Source of the DNA: Inia geoffrensis
Taxonomy: Eukaryota > Chordata > Mammalia > Artiodactyla > Iniidae
DNA: 64,000 nucleotides
Assembly (NCBI GenBank): GCA_036417435.1
Contig: CM070903.1
Coordinates: 83,135,501-83,199,500 of the forward strand
Direction of reading: 5' to 3'
Shown here: positions 12,901 to 27,900 of the stretch, in pieces
Position numbering within the stretch: the stretch's first letter is position 1
Layout of the letters: every line of letters starts with the position of its first letter
Notes under the pieces: model-generated
Database searches by the model: none
The model's input: only the letters and a program-made list of their open reading frames with translations
What the model was told of the DNA's origin: nothing
Translations under genes and position numbers: made by a program

Positions 12901-15900
12901 ATTTAAGATCATCACAATTATTTCAAAAGCCATAGTTTCATCCCATTTTACTCCTTTTGCTATTGCCTGGGTCTGGTAGGGGTAAGTAAGGACCTCATGT
13001 ATACTGATCCCTCACAACTCCCTATCCACATTGACAGTGGTTAGACCACTGATCCTTATGCCATTGACAGCATTTTCATTTAATGATCACAAATTTATCA
13101 GTAATGCACCCACGCCTTACAACATGCAATGGCAGATTCTCTTGTCAAGAGGTGAAATCTATTTCTCAATCTGGGTTAGCCTGTGACTTGCATTGGCCAA
13201 TGAGACATTAGCAGCCACAATGCACACACAGGCTGGAAAGTCACGTGTGCGCTGGGGCTTGCTCTCTTCCTGCATTTGGTACCCTGAGAAGACCATGTGA
13301 ACAAGCCCAAGTTAGTCTGCTGAAGGATAAGAAGCCACGTGGAAGAGAACAGAGGTGTTCTAGCTAATAGCCAGCTAATCGCTGGACTTGTGAATGAGAC
13401 CATCTGGAACCAGCCAGCCTCCCAGTCAACCTGGCAACTGACTGCAGACACATGAGTGAGCCCAAGTCAAAGCCAAATGAAGAACCGCCCAGCATAGATT
13501 ACAAACCCACAGAATCATGAGCTCAACAACAGTTTATTGTTTTAAGCCATAAGTTTTGGGACAGTAATGGAGTAAAGGCTAACAGATACATTAAATTATA
13601 GTTTATTTGGTGCTACTAGGTGACACACTTAAAGTTAGTGAAAAGCCTAATTTAATCAACGGGCTCTCTCTGGGATTTAACTTTCCTCCTGTGTACTTTA
13701 GCTTTTCTAACTTTAAGGAAAGCAATATTTTCATGAAGGTCAGCAGTAATTCTAATTCAAATGTATGTACATACAATTTTCATATCCTCTTTTCCCCTTT
13801 TTTCTCCAACTTCACCAGAACCCACTAGGAAGATGATATTTTAATACATGTTATCTTCAAATAAGAGAATAATATATGTTAAGGGCTTAAAAAACTCCAA
13901 AAATATCATACATGTGAGGTATCATCATTATTGTTTCACAATGAATAGAGTTATATAATTGCTATCAGAATCAGAATACCCTTACTCCTTCTCACTGAGA
14001 GTTTCCTGTCTGTTTAGCAGCACCTGGAACAGTTTCCAGACTTACCTGAGACTTGAAGTAAGTTTCTTGTGGGGTGGCAAGTACATCCGCAGATGCGATA
14101 TCTAAATGCATGAGTGTCTGCCGAAAAGAAGGTCGATTGCGAGGTTTACTCTGCCTAAAAGTTAAAAAAAAAAAAAATAGCTTGTGCATTTGAGAAGTTG
14201 TGTCCAGGAGGATAAAGATTTTACTCTACTTTATAAAAAATATTTTTGACTCCATGTGTGGCTATGTCTCAGGCAGTTTTGATGTACTGAAGAGCAAAAG
14301 GAAAATGTAATTATGAGATACCTCTAATGATGAACTGGAAATCTCTAGGGTCTGTTTTATAATAATTATCCCTTAGGACTGGTAAAGTAATGACAGCTAT
14401 CATTTACTAAGGCCTACTATTTTAAGATATCACACCAAATTCTTTATTTATAATTTTTAATTAATCATAACACAACAACTCTATGAGTAGGTGTTACCCC
14501 CATTTTACAGATGAGAAAACTGATACTTGGATGACATACCCAAAATCACACAGATAAAAAAGGGCAGAGCAAGTATTTGAATCCAAAGTTCTCAAATTCC
14601 AAGTCTCCTAGACTTTACACAAAGTAAGGTTATTCACTCCAAGTACACGTTAGAGACTTCCTTGCAGTTTTAAATATAGTTTAGAGAGTTTTAAATATGG
14701 TTTTGAGGAAGAAGGTAAAAGAGAATATTGGGAGAAACATATTTTTTACCATGTCTGCTTCATAAGGATTTTGAATCCATCAGGGCAAGTGGAAGGAACT
14801 GGAAGGTGTAGGCTATTGCTTCCGACACCCCAAATAATGGCTGAAGAGTCTACATCTTTGTATGGGATCTCTCCTGTCAGCAGCTCCCAAAGCACCACTC
14901 CAAAAGACCTACAGTAGCACCGGGAACAAGTATAAAAGACATTTCAGAAAGACTGACTTGTATTTTAGTTATTCATTTATTAATTTTCAATCGAATATAT
15001 ACCCAGTTTTTAAATTCTAATATTGTTATAGGAAAAATAGAAACAGCCAGGAAAACTCTGAAAAAGAAAATTAATGAGGGGGTAACCAGCACTATCAGAT
15101 ATTAAGACATACTATAAGGCTTCAATAATTAACACTGGTGATGAATAGTCAGCCAGAATATTGGAATGGAATAGAAATCCAGAAATAGACCCAAAACATA
15201 TAGGAATTGAGTATATGAGAGAAGAGACATCTCACACCAGTGGGGAAAATTGATTATTCAATAAATTCTGTTGGGAGAATTGGGGAAACAAATTTACACT
15301 TCATCTTACATCAAGGTAAATTCTAAATGTATCAAAGATTTAAATGTGAGAAACGAAATCATAAAAATCGTCAAAGAACACATGGAAATTAAAAAAAAGA
15401 ATCTTAGAATGTTGAAGTCTTTTCTAGTTAAGAAATCCAGAAGCCATAACAGGAGAGACTGATAAATCAAACTGCTTAAAAGAAAATCTTGCTGTGGAAA
15501 AAAACCTCCACCATAAGAAAAACAACAAAAGTGAAAAGTACCTATAATTTATATACACAAAAGGATAATCTCCTTAATATATAAAATACTCCTGTAAATT
15601 GATAAGAATAAAAGATCAGAAAGCTTAGTAAAGGATTAGAGTAGTTCACAAATAAGAAATTACAAATGGTTCATAAATACATGAAAAAATGTACAACCTT
15701 ATTTATAATATTAGAAGAGGAATGCAAAGTAAAACTGCACCTATGACACTGTTTGTTTACCTATATGGTTGGCAAAAAAATCCCAAAGTTTAACACATTT
15801 TATTGCTGAGACTGAAAAAACACTCTTACACATTTCTTTTGGGAACATAAATTGGTATAATCCCTAATGAGGACACTTTGGTAATAATTACCCAAATTAC

Positions 15901-18900
15901 AAATGATCCCACATTTCTACTTTATCTTATTTACTCTAAAATTACATGCAATTTTAACATATGCTATCTTTTTGGTTTTAAGTCTAAAAGTTACTAGTAG
16001 CCAATATTAAGAATGGAAGAAAAACAACTATAGGGAAATATACCGGGTTTTTTGCTTTTGTTTTGTTTTTTTTTCTGCCAGGCCACGCAGCATGCAGGAT
16101 CTTAGTTCCCTGACCAGGGATTGAACCCGTGACCCCTATAGTGGAAGTGTGGAGTCCTAACCACTGGACCGCCAGTGAAGTCCTAAGGGAAATATACTGT
16201 TAATAGCAGAGATTTGTAAGCTCAGAGGAAAAGTTAATAAAGATTAATTCCCCCTCCAAAAAAATAAAGCCCATCAGGGCTGTTTAATAAAAGGGCAAAC
16301 AGCCCCATACACCTCAAATAGGTCTAAATCATATAACTGTATCACAGCAAAGTACATCACTGATATACCCAATGATGGTCTGAGTCACCAAGAATAGGTA
16401 AACTTTGTTCAACATATTTTATTCAAGAAGGTGAAAATTATGTAGTATATTTCAGAAAGACTTTTATACTAAATGGCTATATGAAGTGAACTTATAGTTT
16501 TCCAGAAAGTTCAGCATATTATCTGGGAGTCCCCCAAACTGATGACTTACTGAATGGATATTCACCCTAATTCTTTCTCCCCCAATCCTTCTTACCAGGC
16601 GTGATGATCATGCTGGGTAGTACCTCAGATTATATGAGACTGAAATCAACCAGAAGTGAGTAATACTAAAGAATATTTTGGGAAAGTAGACGTGTTGAAA
16701 GAGGAAAGTGCTAACAGGGTAAAAGTGGGAACAGGCTTTCTGGTTGGCACAGATGGCACCACTCACCATATATCGACTTTTTCAGAGACAGGTTCATTCC
16801 GTATCACCTCTGGCGCCATCCATGCTACTGTGCCAGCGAAGGACATCTTGGTACTTTTATCACTAAGTTCCTTAGATGTACCAAAATCTGAAATTTTTAC
16901 TGCATCTGTGTGAGTCACTAAAACACTTTAAAAAGAAATAAAGAAAACATCCAGATCGTTAGTATTAATGAAAATCACGACTAACTGGCAACTGAAGATT
17001 TTGTTTGCTGCCTCCTACCTTGCAGAATTCAGCTCTCGAGTTCCAGTACTACTGGGGCATTAGCTACACACCACAAACAGCATCATTCATACTTGTGAGG
17101 TAGCATAGCATAGTGGGCTTTCTACATCTGGTTTTATCCTGCCTCCACCACTGCTAACTGTGTGACCTTTGCCAATTACTTAATTCTTCTAAGCCAGTTT
17201 TCTCATCTGTAAGATGGAGACAATTCAAGTCACAGTATCTTATCCACAATTCAAAAATCTCCAAAAATTCTTTATAAATATTTTTTCATATATATAAAGC
17301 AAACTCAATTTATCCCACTTTGTGCGACCATCAAAGGTTTTGCTGCAGATTTATGAATGTGGCTGATCATAGGATGTGGCCCCAGACTTTGCTGGGGGTG
17401 TAAGGTAATGCCCTATGTTACATTTCTGAAATCATCTGACTCCAAGAGCTTTGGATGAGGGATTATGGGTCTGTAATAACGGTCTCATAGGATTTTCATT
17501 TGAACTAAATGAGGTAATATATGTAAATCACCCATCTCAATAAACATTGGTTTTCATCCTTGCTGGTCTCAGACAACTCAACAGGAAAAACACTTCTTTT
17601 AAAACACTGTTTAAATGATGGCCAACTAAAATCATGCATGGCACCATGACACAAGGGATTCATTATTATAAAAGGCTAATAAGTATGCTGGGATTCCATT
17701 AATGTTGATAAGGAAAAGCAGGAATAAATTTAAGCTTAGGTAGATTCCACACAAGTCATGTTATACTTGTTACAGTAGTGATCTGGGTTGTGACTTGGGG
17801 TAAACGTCTTTTGCTAGGCTTAAAGTGAATAAAATCTAGTACCAGTCAAATCCAGAGAATTAGCATCCACACACACTAGACTGGATTCACTTGAAATAAC
17901 CTGTTTAGAACTTTAGAATGTTAATGAGTTAGGGTTTCAGAGGCTTAAGGATATAGAGACTTAATTTTAACAAGAAGTCTTAATACTCAAATAGTATCAG
18001 AATCGAGGCGGCTAGAAAACAGAAAACTCAAATCTATCTCTTTCCTCCTCTGTGTGAACCAGGAACTTGACATTTGCCCCCCTCCCCGCCAATGTCAGAT
18101 GGCTCTCTACCAAACAGTTCATTGCTTATGATTGCTTTAGAATACCTTCATCCATATCTTAACCCTGGTTTTGTACGTGACATATAAAATTTACATAATT
18201 TAGGAATTTTGATTTAATCATGTTAGTCTTGGTGAAAATGCGTATGGATTAAAATATCATGGGATATCTGAGATAACTGGAGAATTGATGGTATCATATA
18301 CTCTGAAAGTAAAAAAAGGTGATAAGCTCCTAGTAAGAAAAACACTAGAAGCTTCCTCTTCTGCCTCTTTTGTTCTGCTCATTATGGGACCTGTTAGTAT
18401 GACAAGAGGGAATAGACATGGGAGGAGACTAGAAAAGATACAACGTTGGGACTTTCGTGAAGTCTTCTGAGACAAAGCTGGGGTCACACAGCCTAAAGAT
18501 TTAACGTAGGTAATGAAATCTCTCTTTACAGCAGACTGACCTTTGTCTTCTCAGTGTCAGCTTGGAACCCAAAGAGGCCAAGGCTGCTGGAGGTTTGGGA
18601 TAGTACTGATAGCAGAGGGAAAGACTTACTAGATAACAAACTTATTGCTCTAATTTTTATTTTTTATTTTGTTTTTAAAAAAGATTTATTTTATTTATTT
18701 ATTTTAGGCTGCATCAGGTCTTAGTTGCAGCACTTGGATCTTCATTGAGGCATGTGGGATCTTTTTTTGCAGCGCGTGGGCATCTCTCTAGTTGTGGAGT
18801 TTGGGTTTTCTCTCTCTAGCTGTGGCGCGCAGGCTCCAGGGCACGTGGGCTCTAGTTTGCGGCATGCAGGCTCTCTAGTTGAGGTGCACGAGCTCAGTAG

Positions 18901-21900
18901 TTGTGGTGCGCAGGCTTAGTTGCCCCGCGGCGTGTGGGATCTTAGTTCCCTGACCAGGGATCGAACCCGCGTCCCTTGCATTGTAAGGTGGATTCTTTAC
19001 CACTGGACCACCAAGGAAGTGCCTGCTCTAATTTTTAAATGACAAGAGTTAAAGAGAGTAGCATGTGATTTACATATCCTAAAATTTCCTGAATTCTTCC
19101 TCTAAAATTAATTCTTTTTTTTTTTTTTTGGCCACTCTACCTGGCTTGCAGGATCTTAGCTCCCTGACCAGGGATTGAACCTGGGCAGTCACTGGACTGC
19201 CACGGAATTTCCTAAAATTAATTCTTAAAGAGAACAAGGTGGTTAAGAAGGAGGCCATTCAAACACGTCTTTGGGGGCTTCCCTGGTGGCGCAGAGGTTG
19301 ATGAGTCCGCCTGCCGATGCAGGGGATACGGGTTCGTGCCCTGGTCCGGGAAGATCCTTACCTGCCGCGAAGCGGCTGGGCCCGTGAGCCGTGGCCGCTG
19401 AGCCTGCGCGTCCAGAGCCTGTGCTCCGCAACGGGAGAGGCCACAACAGTGAGAGGCCCGCGTACCGCAAAAAAAATAAATAAATAAGTAAAAATAAAGA
19501 GGTCTTCGACAAGTATTTTGTGTACTTCATGTGTATGCAGTGGATGACAAAAGCAACAGATTGTGTGAAAAATGTGAACAGAAGGAATGAACACTGTAAT
19601 AAAGTTTATTTGCAAGTAAAGCAAGGAGAAGGTTGTTCAGTGAGCTAACAATTATAATAAACATTGTTGAGAACTATGGTGATAAATAAGAGCTGCTTTG
19701 AAGTTGATAATCAAGGACAGATTTGTATCTTCCATGGAGAAGAGGCAGGATTAATTGTGAATCCCTCATCTTCACATGATGAGGGAGAATGCAGTGGTCT
19801 GTGGTCTAAGTTCTGGGTTCAAGTCCTAGCTCCATGACTTTGGGCTCTGAGTTCTAGATTTTCTTATATAAAATGATATTTGTTACATCTATTCCATACA
19901 TTTTTGCTAAGATCAAAGCAGATGTGATCATGGATATTTTTAAATGTTGTAAACCATGAAAGCACTATGCAAATATGTTTTTGGATAAAGATTAATTCTT
20001 CTCTGCTTTTCTAAACAAAAATGTGTGGGAAATAATGAAAATAATGTTTAAAAATAGGAGCTACACTGAAATATACCATTTAATCAATTCCTTTCCTTCC
20101 TTCATGCATTTTGGGGAACTGAATAAACATTCCTCTTGCAGTGGTTATTGGTAGCCAAAGAATCACTTTGAAAACAGGTTACTAAAAACATCTCTGCTTC
20201 TCTTTTCTTTTCTTTCTTTTTTTTTTTAAAGGTGTTTTTCTTTTACTATGTGTAACACAGACAAAGTTATTTAAGTCAATACATTTTTAAGGAATTTCAC
20301 ACGTTCTGATTCTTTCCACTGCCAATCACCTTAGTTCCTCCAAACTCATAATCTTCAAGATAAAAGAGCCCTTTCAAAAAGAAGTTATCATGTGAGTCAG
20401 CCCACAATTCTTTTAGTTAGGCTTCTTTGATCTCCAATGAAATATGGACACACTTCAAAATTCCCCACCTGTAATCTTTGGGATCCAATTTCCTCAAGCG
20501 ATTTACTTTAGGACCATGTTTAGGGTCAGGAGATGGATCTGCCCGGTTCTGAATTTGACACCCTCTAAAAATGTATTAGGTTCAAATCATATTCACTCCT
20601 AAGCCATCACACCCTAGAACAATACAGATCATTGGGATATGCCAATCTGCTTCTCTTAAATAACCAATTTATATTATTTAATGGGCACTGTGAACCTCGT
20701 TACCTTGTTTCCTTCTTTGCTTAGACTCTAGGAAGCTCAAAGCCAAATTCATAAGCCACCTCTAATAACTGTACAGAATCTTATGGCATACATTTTGTGA
20801 ACAAGCTTTAGTTAATGTTTTTATTTTCTCTTTGCCTCTGTTTCTTATCCAATTTTATCCTGTTGTATATATTTCTGAAACTCAGTTTTTAAAAAATTGG
20901 TTTTCTGGGGGGAACACACTAGGAAAACAACAAGTCAAGCCTTCCAGTGGGAAAGTCTGGCATTAATTATCTGAGATGATGGAAAGTGAACACTTTAGTT
21001 AATATATTTTGTTTCATAGTTGTACAATTAAAAGGCAACAAAAAGGGAAAACTACTGTCAGGTGCCTGGACATATCTGCCATACAGGTAAGTATGTTAAC
21101 AATAATCCCCCAAACATGCAAAGAGAGTTATCCACTGTGCTAATTTAAACTGAACTGAAAATATGATGTCCAAAAGCTTCAACTATGGTTGATAAAATTC
21201 CATATTTCAAAACAGTAAAACAAAACGGCTGAAAAATTAGCTCCAGAACTCACTTAGGTGATTTGAGATCACGATGAATAATTTTATGGAGGTGTAAATA
21301 ATTCATTCCACTTGCAATTCCCGTGGACCAATCCACTAGCAATCGAGGTGTGATCTTCCTGCCAGCTCGCAAAACCTCATAAAGTTGTCCATGGGCACAG
21401 TATTCCATGATGATACAGTAACATGGGGCCTGAGTACAAACACCCCTTTCAAGAAAACACAGACATGTACATGAGTACACACATACATATAAACATATAT
21501 GTATACATATTTATATTTTAAGAATATTTAATAAATTTAATAATTAAGACCAGTTCTCTGTCCACATTATTTTAAAAATGCATATAATCTTTCCTGATCC
21601 TTAAATTACCATTTAAGTCCCTCTAGTCTACATGTTTCTTTGTTATGCGCATAGACAATCTTAGTTTTTTTTGTTCACTTTAGATATCTATATGCTATGC
21701 TATATCGGTGCTTTTTCTGGGGGACCATTCCATTCTAGGACAAAGAGCACCTTTCTCTGAGACTTGTGTAGGCTGGATATTTTAGATTGTTAAGAATAAT
21801 TTAAATATCTTCCTTTAAAAATTAAATGGAAAGTTTTATATATAGTGTACAGAGAGAATTCAAATAAAACATTGCTATTTTTACTATTTGTTGAATTTCA

Positions 21901-24900
21901 AATTACTCAAATTTAAGATAACTAAACTGAGGACCAAAAGAATCAATTTTCTATGTTATGGAGTAGCTGAAAAACATTTCTGTTTAGAACAAAAATAATG
22001 TTACACAATGTATTATACACCTATGCAGCCTCTATTTTCATCAATTCCTACATCTTCTATGAAGCCTTTCCTGATTATTCCAGTCTAAAAAAAAAATCTT
22101 TCTCTTCTCTAATTTCCTATGCTACATATTTGTTTTTTATATGCAATTTTTCTCTCCCTGTACAGATTATCGGTTCCTTAAAGGAAAAGGTCTTCAAGTA
22201 CTTTTCTTTCTACCACATAGCTTAGAAGTTCACAGCAAGTCCTTGACAAATATTGTTTAACTTCACCTGAACGTTCTTTGCTGATAAAGCCTTGGCACAA
22301 ACAAGTACAGAGGCAAGGGGTAGGAGGAAGGGTACTAACACGAAAGAACATCCTCTATTTGTCAGGCATGTTTACATGTTAGTTAATTGTCTTATTTAAT
22401 CTGCCTCAAACCATTGTATGATAGATATTATCTTTTCCATTTCTACAGGTAAAGCTCAGCGAGGAAAACTGACTTGTCCTAGGATCATACAACTAATACA
22501 TGACAGAGGTGGGATTCGAATCCAGTCTGTCTACTTCAAAGCCCATGCTTTTTCCATCTACTACGCTACACTGCCTTCCTTCCAGCTTTTAAAAGTTTGT
22601 ATAGACAAGCATATTGGGGATTCCTATATTAATACTGTTATCCTATAAAAGTGGGAAAATCATATTAGCTCTACTTCATAGTTTTGTTCTGAGAATCAGA
22701 AAAGAGAAGAAAAATTACCATGAGCAATACTCTGTCTTATTTCTTAATGAAACATATGCCTTCCTCCAAAAGAATATCGTTATTCTACGTACAAGACTCC
22801 CAGCTAAAGTCCTCAGCCAGCTACCAGTTCATGTCCTATCTCTTAGGCTGCTCTAAGTGCTGAAAGAATTTAGAGGTTGTGACTTGTGATCATGTGAAAG
22901 TTTTATAACAATGGCAGATTATGAATAAGTATAATTAGTTTTTATTTTCCCTGCCTTGATGTGCCTGTCAAATGCCGCAAAGCTATTTCTATTACTCTCC
23001 TATCATTTTCTAAGCTCCCCAGAATCCTCATCTTGATTTTTAAAGAAAAATTTTTTTCAAGCTTCTGTTACTTGACTTTCAGGAAACCTCAGTGGAGCAC
23101 AAGTATACAGCAACAGACAATTTAATTTTTACTACTGAGAAATGATGAATAAGGGAAGAAATAGTGTAATGTGCTTAGGAATAGCAAAACAAATATTTGT
23201 TTGAAACTACTCAGCATCTTACTCAAGCATGTTTTAACTTGTCAGACAAACATTGACATAAAGGGCCTAACAGCGATATGTTATACACTTTTGATCTTTC
23301 TTGACTGACAAATGAGAAGCAATCATTCCATCAGCCCTGTACTATGACAAAGCTTCTTAGTAGCTATAAATAACAGCTCTATAATCACTTCTAATTGCTA
23401 CCTTTTCTTCCCTTTGGCACTCAATTCCATAGGAACAGGCAGGTTGGGTTTTCTTAAAAGATTGCTTAAAAATTGGAAGAAAAAGAGAATATAGTATTCC
23501 TTTCTTGCACTTCCCTTCTGTACATGGTTCTTACTAACTTCAAAAGAAGCTGAAAGCACAGAAATCAGTATCCAGAGAGATGTACTAAAATCTAATCATG
23601 CCTTCATATCTTCCAGACGGTTCTGAATGATTCATTGGCCAAGCAACACATGGCACAGATGGCTGCAAACATAACACTGCACAATGCCTCAAGAGCATGG
23701 TGTAATGGGCCAGGGACACAGTCTCACTATTGTTTTCCATGTAGAGGTAAAGACAATTCAAGCATCTTCAGCCTAAAGAGTTGGACACCAACAGAGCAAT
23801 ACTTATCCATAATGCTGAAAACTGTATATGCAGGTAGGAGGGTCAGAGGGTAAAGCGGGAAAAGACTCAGAGGATAAAGGAAGAAACAAAAGAAAGGAAG
23901 GAAAAATCAAGCTTCTCGCACTCATCCTCTGAGGACACATTTCTACCTTCAGTAACCCACGACCTCCTGCTAGAAAGCCCTCTTACCTGAGACTCATAGC
24001 CTAGTTCACTTCGGGAGGCCAAAAAGCCATGCTCATCTATAGGACATTCAGCGTCTCAAACCTAGCATACCAGCGATTTAAGCTTAAAGTTTAGTTAAAT
24101 AAAAGGCTCTTCCTTCCATTTACGAGGGTGACCACACTGTAATGATGATCCTCTCAGTGAAGTAAAATGAATGAAAGAAGTGAGCCTCTGACAGACTTGT
24201 CTGCTTAAAAATAATCCTCCTATTGTCTTGAGAAACGTATCATCTTGGGAAGGATTATAATTGGTCTCGATAGCATTTTGTTTTAGTTTCACATCCTCCT
24301 GGCCCTCCTAGGGCAACCAATAATAGAATCACTACAGCAACTGAAGTTCTCTCCCATGTCCTCTGCAGGGATGTTCCTTCCACAAGGAAATGAATCCAAG
24401 GACTTCATTTAGTATCCCAGTTGAATGCTTCTCTTCTTTTCACATTTCTTTCCCTTTCCGTAAGGGGTCTTGTTTGGGAATCAAAACTCAACCTTAATAC
24501 ACATTTAATCCCATTCTACAAAACTTGTACCCATGATTTCTATTCCTTACTTTGGGGATATATTTCCAATTAGAAATTATTGCATGACATGTTTAGCTTT
24601 ATAATGAGAGTTTTATTGAGGAAAGTATTCCTCTTGGGGGCTGGAGGAAGCCCCTCCTAGGTTAGGAAAGGGGAATTTGTAAGTTATTCTACTTTTAGCT
24701 ATAGGCTTATTGGTCATACTGTTTTCCAGAATTGAAATATATATAAATTCAATATATATTATATAAAAATACACCAAGAAGCTCTAATTTCTAATCTTTC
24801 TTCCTTCCTAAAGGCTTTCTTTCCTGTTCTTCACCTTTCTTCCTCTTAAGCCACTCATTATTCATTTGTTCAAGCCTAGGGCAAAATTTCAAGGCTGGTA

Positions 24901-27900
24901 AGAGAAGGAACTCAAGGGAAGAGTACAGGAAGAAGAGATTATACATATTCAGAGCTCAGCACTGCCAAGTTTGGTGCCTTCTACAAATTTACCTCTGAAC
25001 CTTTCCATTTTGCTATGGATTCCTGTCAATATTATGAAAATAAGGGACTAAACTAGAAAGATACGTTCACATACTCTTGAAAACAACCACTTTGTGAAAT
25101 AAATATAGCATTTAACTTACTATCATCACTAATTCTACTATTATTAGATTTAGAAAGCTGAGTGTTTGGCATTCCTTGAAAATGGATCTGGCAAAACTTG
25201 AGGCAGGGAGAAATACTCTGAAGGTACCTGTTATTACAAGTTAATATTTAAGAACGGACACTAATAGAAACTAGTAAGAAAATACATCTCTATTTACAAG
25301 GAACTAATTGTTCTCTGATCACTTCAGATGTTAGCTTTGTTTTCTTAACTGAATTTTAGGATGTTCATGTTATCTTGAAGTAGCCTCTGTTATCCTACTG
25401 ATAATGACATTGATTCAGCAGATCTGGCTGCTTGGCAGGAATCCACCTTCTCCCTCTCTGTCCCACATACATCCCTTCCAAGAAGTGTGTGCTCTGGCAA
25501 AAAGAACTATTAGACTATAAAATCCTTAAAGACATGATTCTAATATAATTGTTCTTTGGTACCCTCCCAAAGCACCTAGCACAGTGCTAAGTCTGTAGAG
25601 TGTTCTTAACATGTCTTTCAAAGCAGGAACTTAAATGTATATACTGGGGGAAAGAAAATCTCTCTATTTCTTAAAAAAAAAAAAAAAAGCCTTGACCTAC
25701 TTGAAAGCGATGATGTTAGGGTGCTTCAACTTCCTCAAATGCTTGATATCCGTCTCATTCTGCTCTCTCACTTTCTTGATGGCCACCTCCTCCGCTCGGA
25801 ACTTGCCCAAGAAGACAGCTCCCTGGGCTCCACTACCCAGCCACTGCAGCTCTGAGATCTCCTCAAATGGCACTTCCCAAGTATCTAGGCACACAAGTGA
25901 GAAACAAGCTTAAAGAGATCTCAATGGCCCCTTGTAGAATGCTCAGGGGCCATTCTACAAGGCCACTCTGAAGGGACCAACTTCACCATCACCCAAAATG
26001 ACCTCTATCTTTTGTCTCTCACCTGGTAACTCTCCAAAAGATATAACCTTTCTATGGGTCTTGATACCATAGATAAGATATTCACATGTATTAGTTTGTA
26101 TCAATTTTTAACCAGTGAAATTCAGCAGATCAGAGATCTCCTCCAACATAATCACCTCTGAACAAAACACATCCTGACACTCCCACAGCCCCACCTCCTC
26201 ACTTGAAGCTTGCATGTTCAGTCAATTCACCTGTCTCTACATCACCATCTCTACCCCATCACCCATTATGTGTTGCTTTATTCCTCTTTGAATTTCTAGT
26301 GCAGGTTCTCAATTAATACTTGCTGAATGAACTTTCAGTGATACTCTCCTAAAGATCTAATGATGTATAATAATTAAATTAGTATTTACCTTTTATTTAG
26401 CACTTACTATACGCCAGACACTAGCATAGTGCTTTAGATCTGTCATGTGTTTAATTCTTACAACAATCCTATAAGTCTGGCCTTATTACGGCTATTTAAA
26501 AATGAGAAAACTAAGCCATAGGGTAACCATGCCTTAAGTAACTTAATCAAGGTCACATAATTGGTAAGTGGCAAAACATGGCCCAGGACTCCAGAACTGG
26601 CTTGAGTCCAGGGACAGTGTTTTCTCTATTATACCACATTATCTCTCATGAAGTATTTGAGAGAGAGGGTCATTAGTCATGATATATTTACTCATATAGA
26701 TGCAGTATTTTCAAGTTTCTGTTTTTCTTAAAGTTTAATTTCTTTTTGCACCAAAAATGTAACAGGGGTCATTTCTAAGTGGTGGCATTATTGATGATTC
26801 ATGTTATGTCATTTATCCTTTTCTGTATTAAAGATTTTAAACCATAAGCCTATATTACTTTTATTTTTATTTTTAATTGAAATATAGTTGATTTACAATA
26901 TTGTGTTAGTTTCAGCCTATATTACATTTAAAATGAATAAAATGCTATTTAAAATAGATCAAAAATTCAATCAATATGTGCTTTAATCTCATGCAACTTT
27001 AAAAGATGACTATAATCCATTGATTATCCTTTTTGCCAGTGCATTATCACTGCACTGGTCAGAAATGAACTTCAAAGAGCTAAGAGCCCCGCAGAGTGAG
27101 GAGAAGATGATGACAATGCTAAAGGTTATGAGAGATTCTTGTCAGATCACCAATCACTTAAAGGCCACTGTTTGCAGAACACTGAACAAAGTAGTGTTGA
27201 ATCAGCTTTGAAGATATTCTGGTCTTGAAAGCAAATCAACTCACTACTACATCAATGAAGCAAGAGCAGAAAGAGTAGAAGGGAACTACATTTCCCTCTT
27301 TTCTAATTTTCTTTAACAGAAAAGAAATTCCGTAGATGCTTAATAAAAGGTGGTTTCTCATTACAAAGGTTAAAACATGACCTTTAAAATATAAATACGT
27401 AGAGCAGAAAAAATTATAGTGAGGGTGATTAAAAGCATGGGCACTTGTCCCATTCTTCTGGTATGAGCAGTATTAAAGGTTTCTGCTCTACTGAAATTGA
27501 ATAGATGCTATACAAAAACAAATCTCTCTACAATACAAATAGCTCACCAATATGAAATCACCAAAGAAACAAGTTTGGGTGGAAACAATAAATTACAGAC
27601 GACTGCTTTTAGTATCTTTACAGCGTCTAATGACTTTCATCCCTATAGGCTTATTCATGTGGCACACACAGGACACAGGTATTGATGGCACTTAGTTTTA
27701 CTCATTTTAGGGGACCAGTGAAGAACTAAACACAGTGTCATTTTGACCATTCTGGGGGCTGAATAAAGTACTAGCACTGGGTTCTGAGCAAGAACATAAC
27801 TGGGCAATATTTCTCCAAATAACTCTATAAAAGCCCAAGTTACCCTAATTTTTAATACATAATTACTAAAATTAGACAGTCTTTAGCTGTCTTTTTTTCC

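Larger units (their letters stand above)
5630..14045 (-). other. MAP3K13 intron between coding exons 6 and 7
   Basis: 8.4 kb. Contains two SINEs, two old L1 pieces, a mariner MITE, a MIR, an MLT1 LTR and a 15-bp perfect hairpin, each listed separately. The stretches 5630-6900, 7062-8650 and 11493-13000 show nothing I can name. Confidence 0.85.
14909..16766 (-). other. MAP3K13 intron between coding exons 4 and 5
   Basis: 1858 bp, mostly an old L1 remnant (about 15025-16020) followed directly by a short SINE. Confidence 0.85.
16926..21253 (-). other. MAP3K13 intron between coding exons 3 and 4
   Basis: 4.3 kb. A MIR and a cluster of three SINEs (18660-19496) are recognised. 17230-18650 and 19500-21253 show no named element. 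Confidence 0.85.

Noticed and set aside
18285..18487. Overlapping open frames on both strands
   Set aside because: No recognisable domain, no splice-site support, and no composition bias. Treated as chance.
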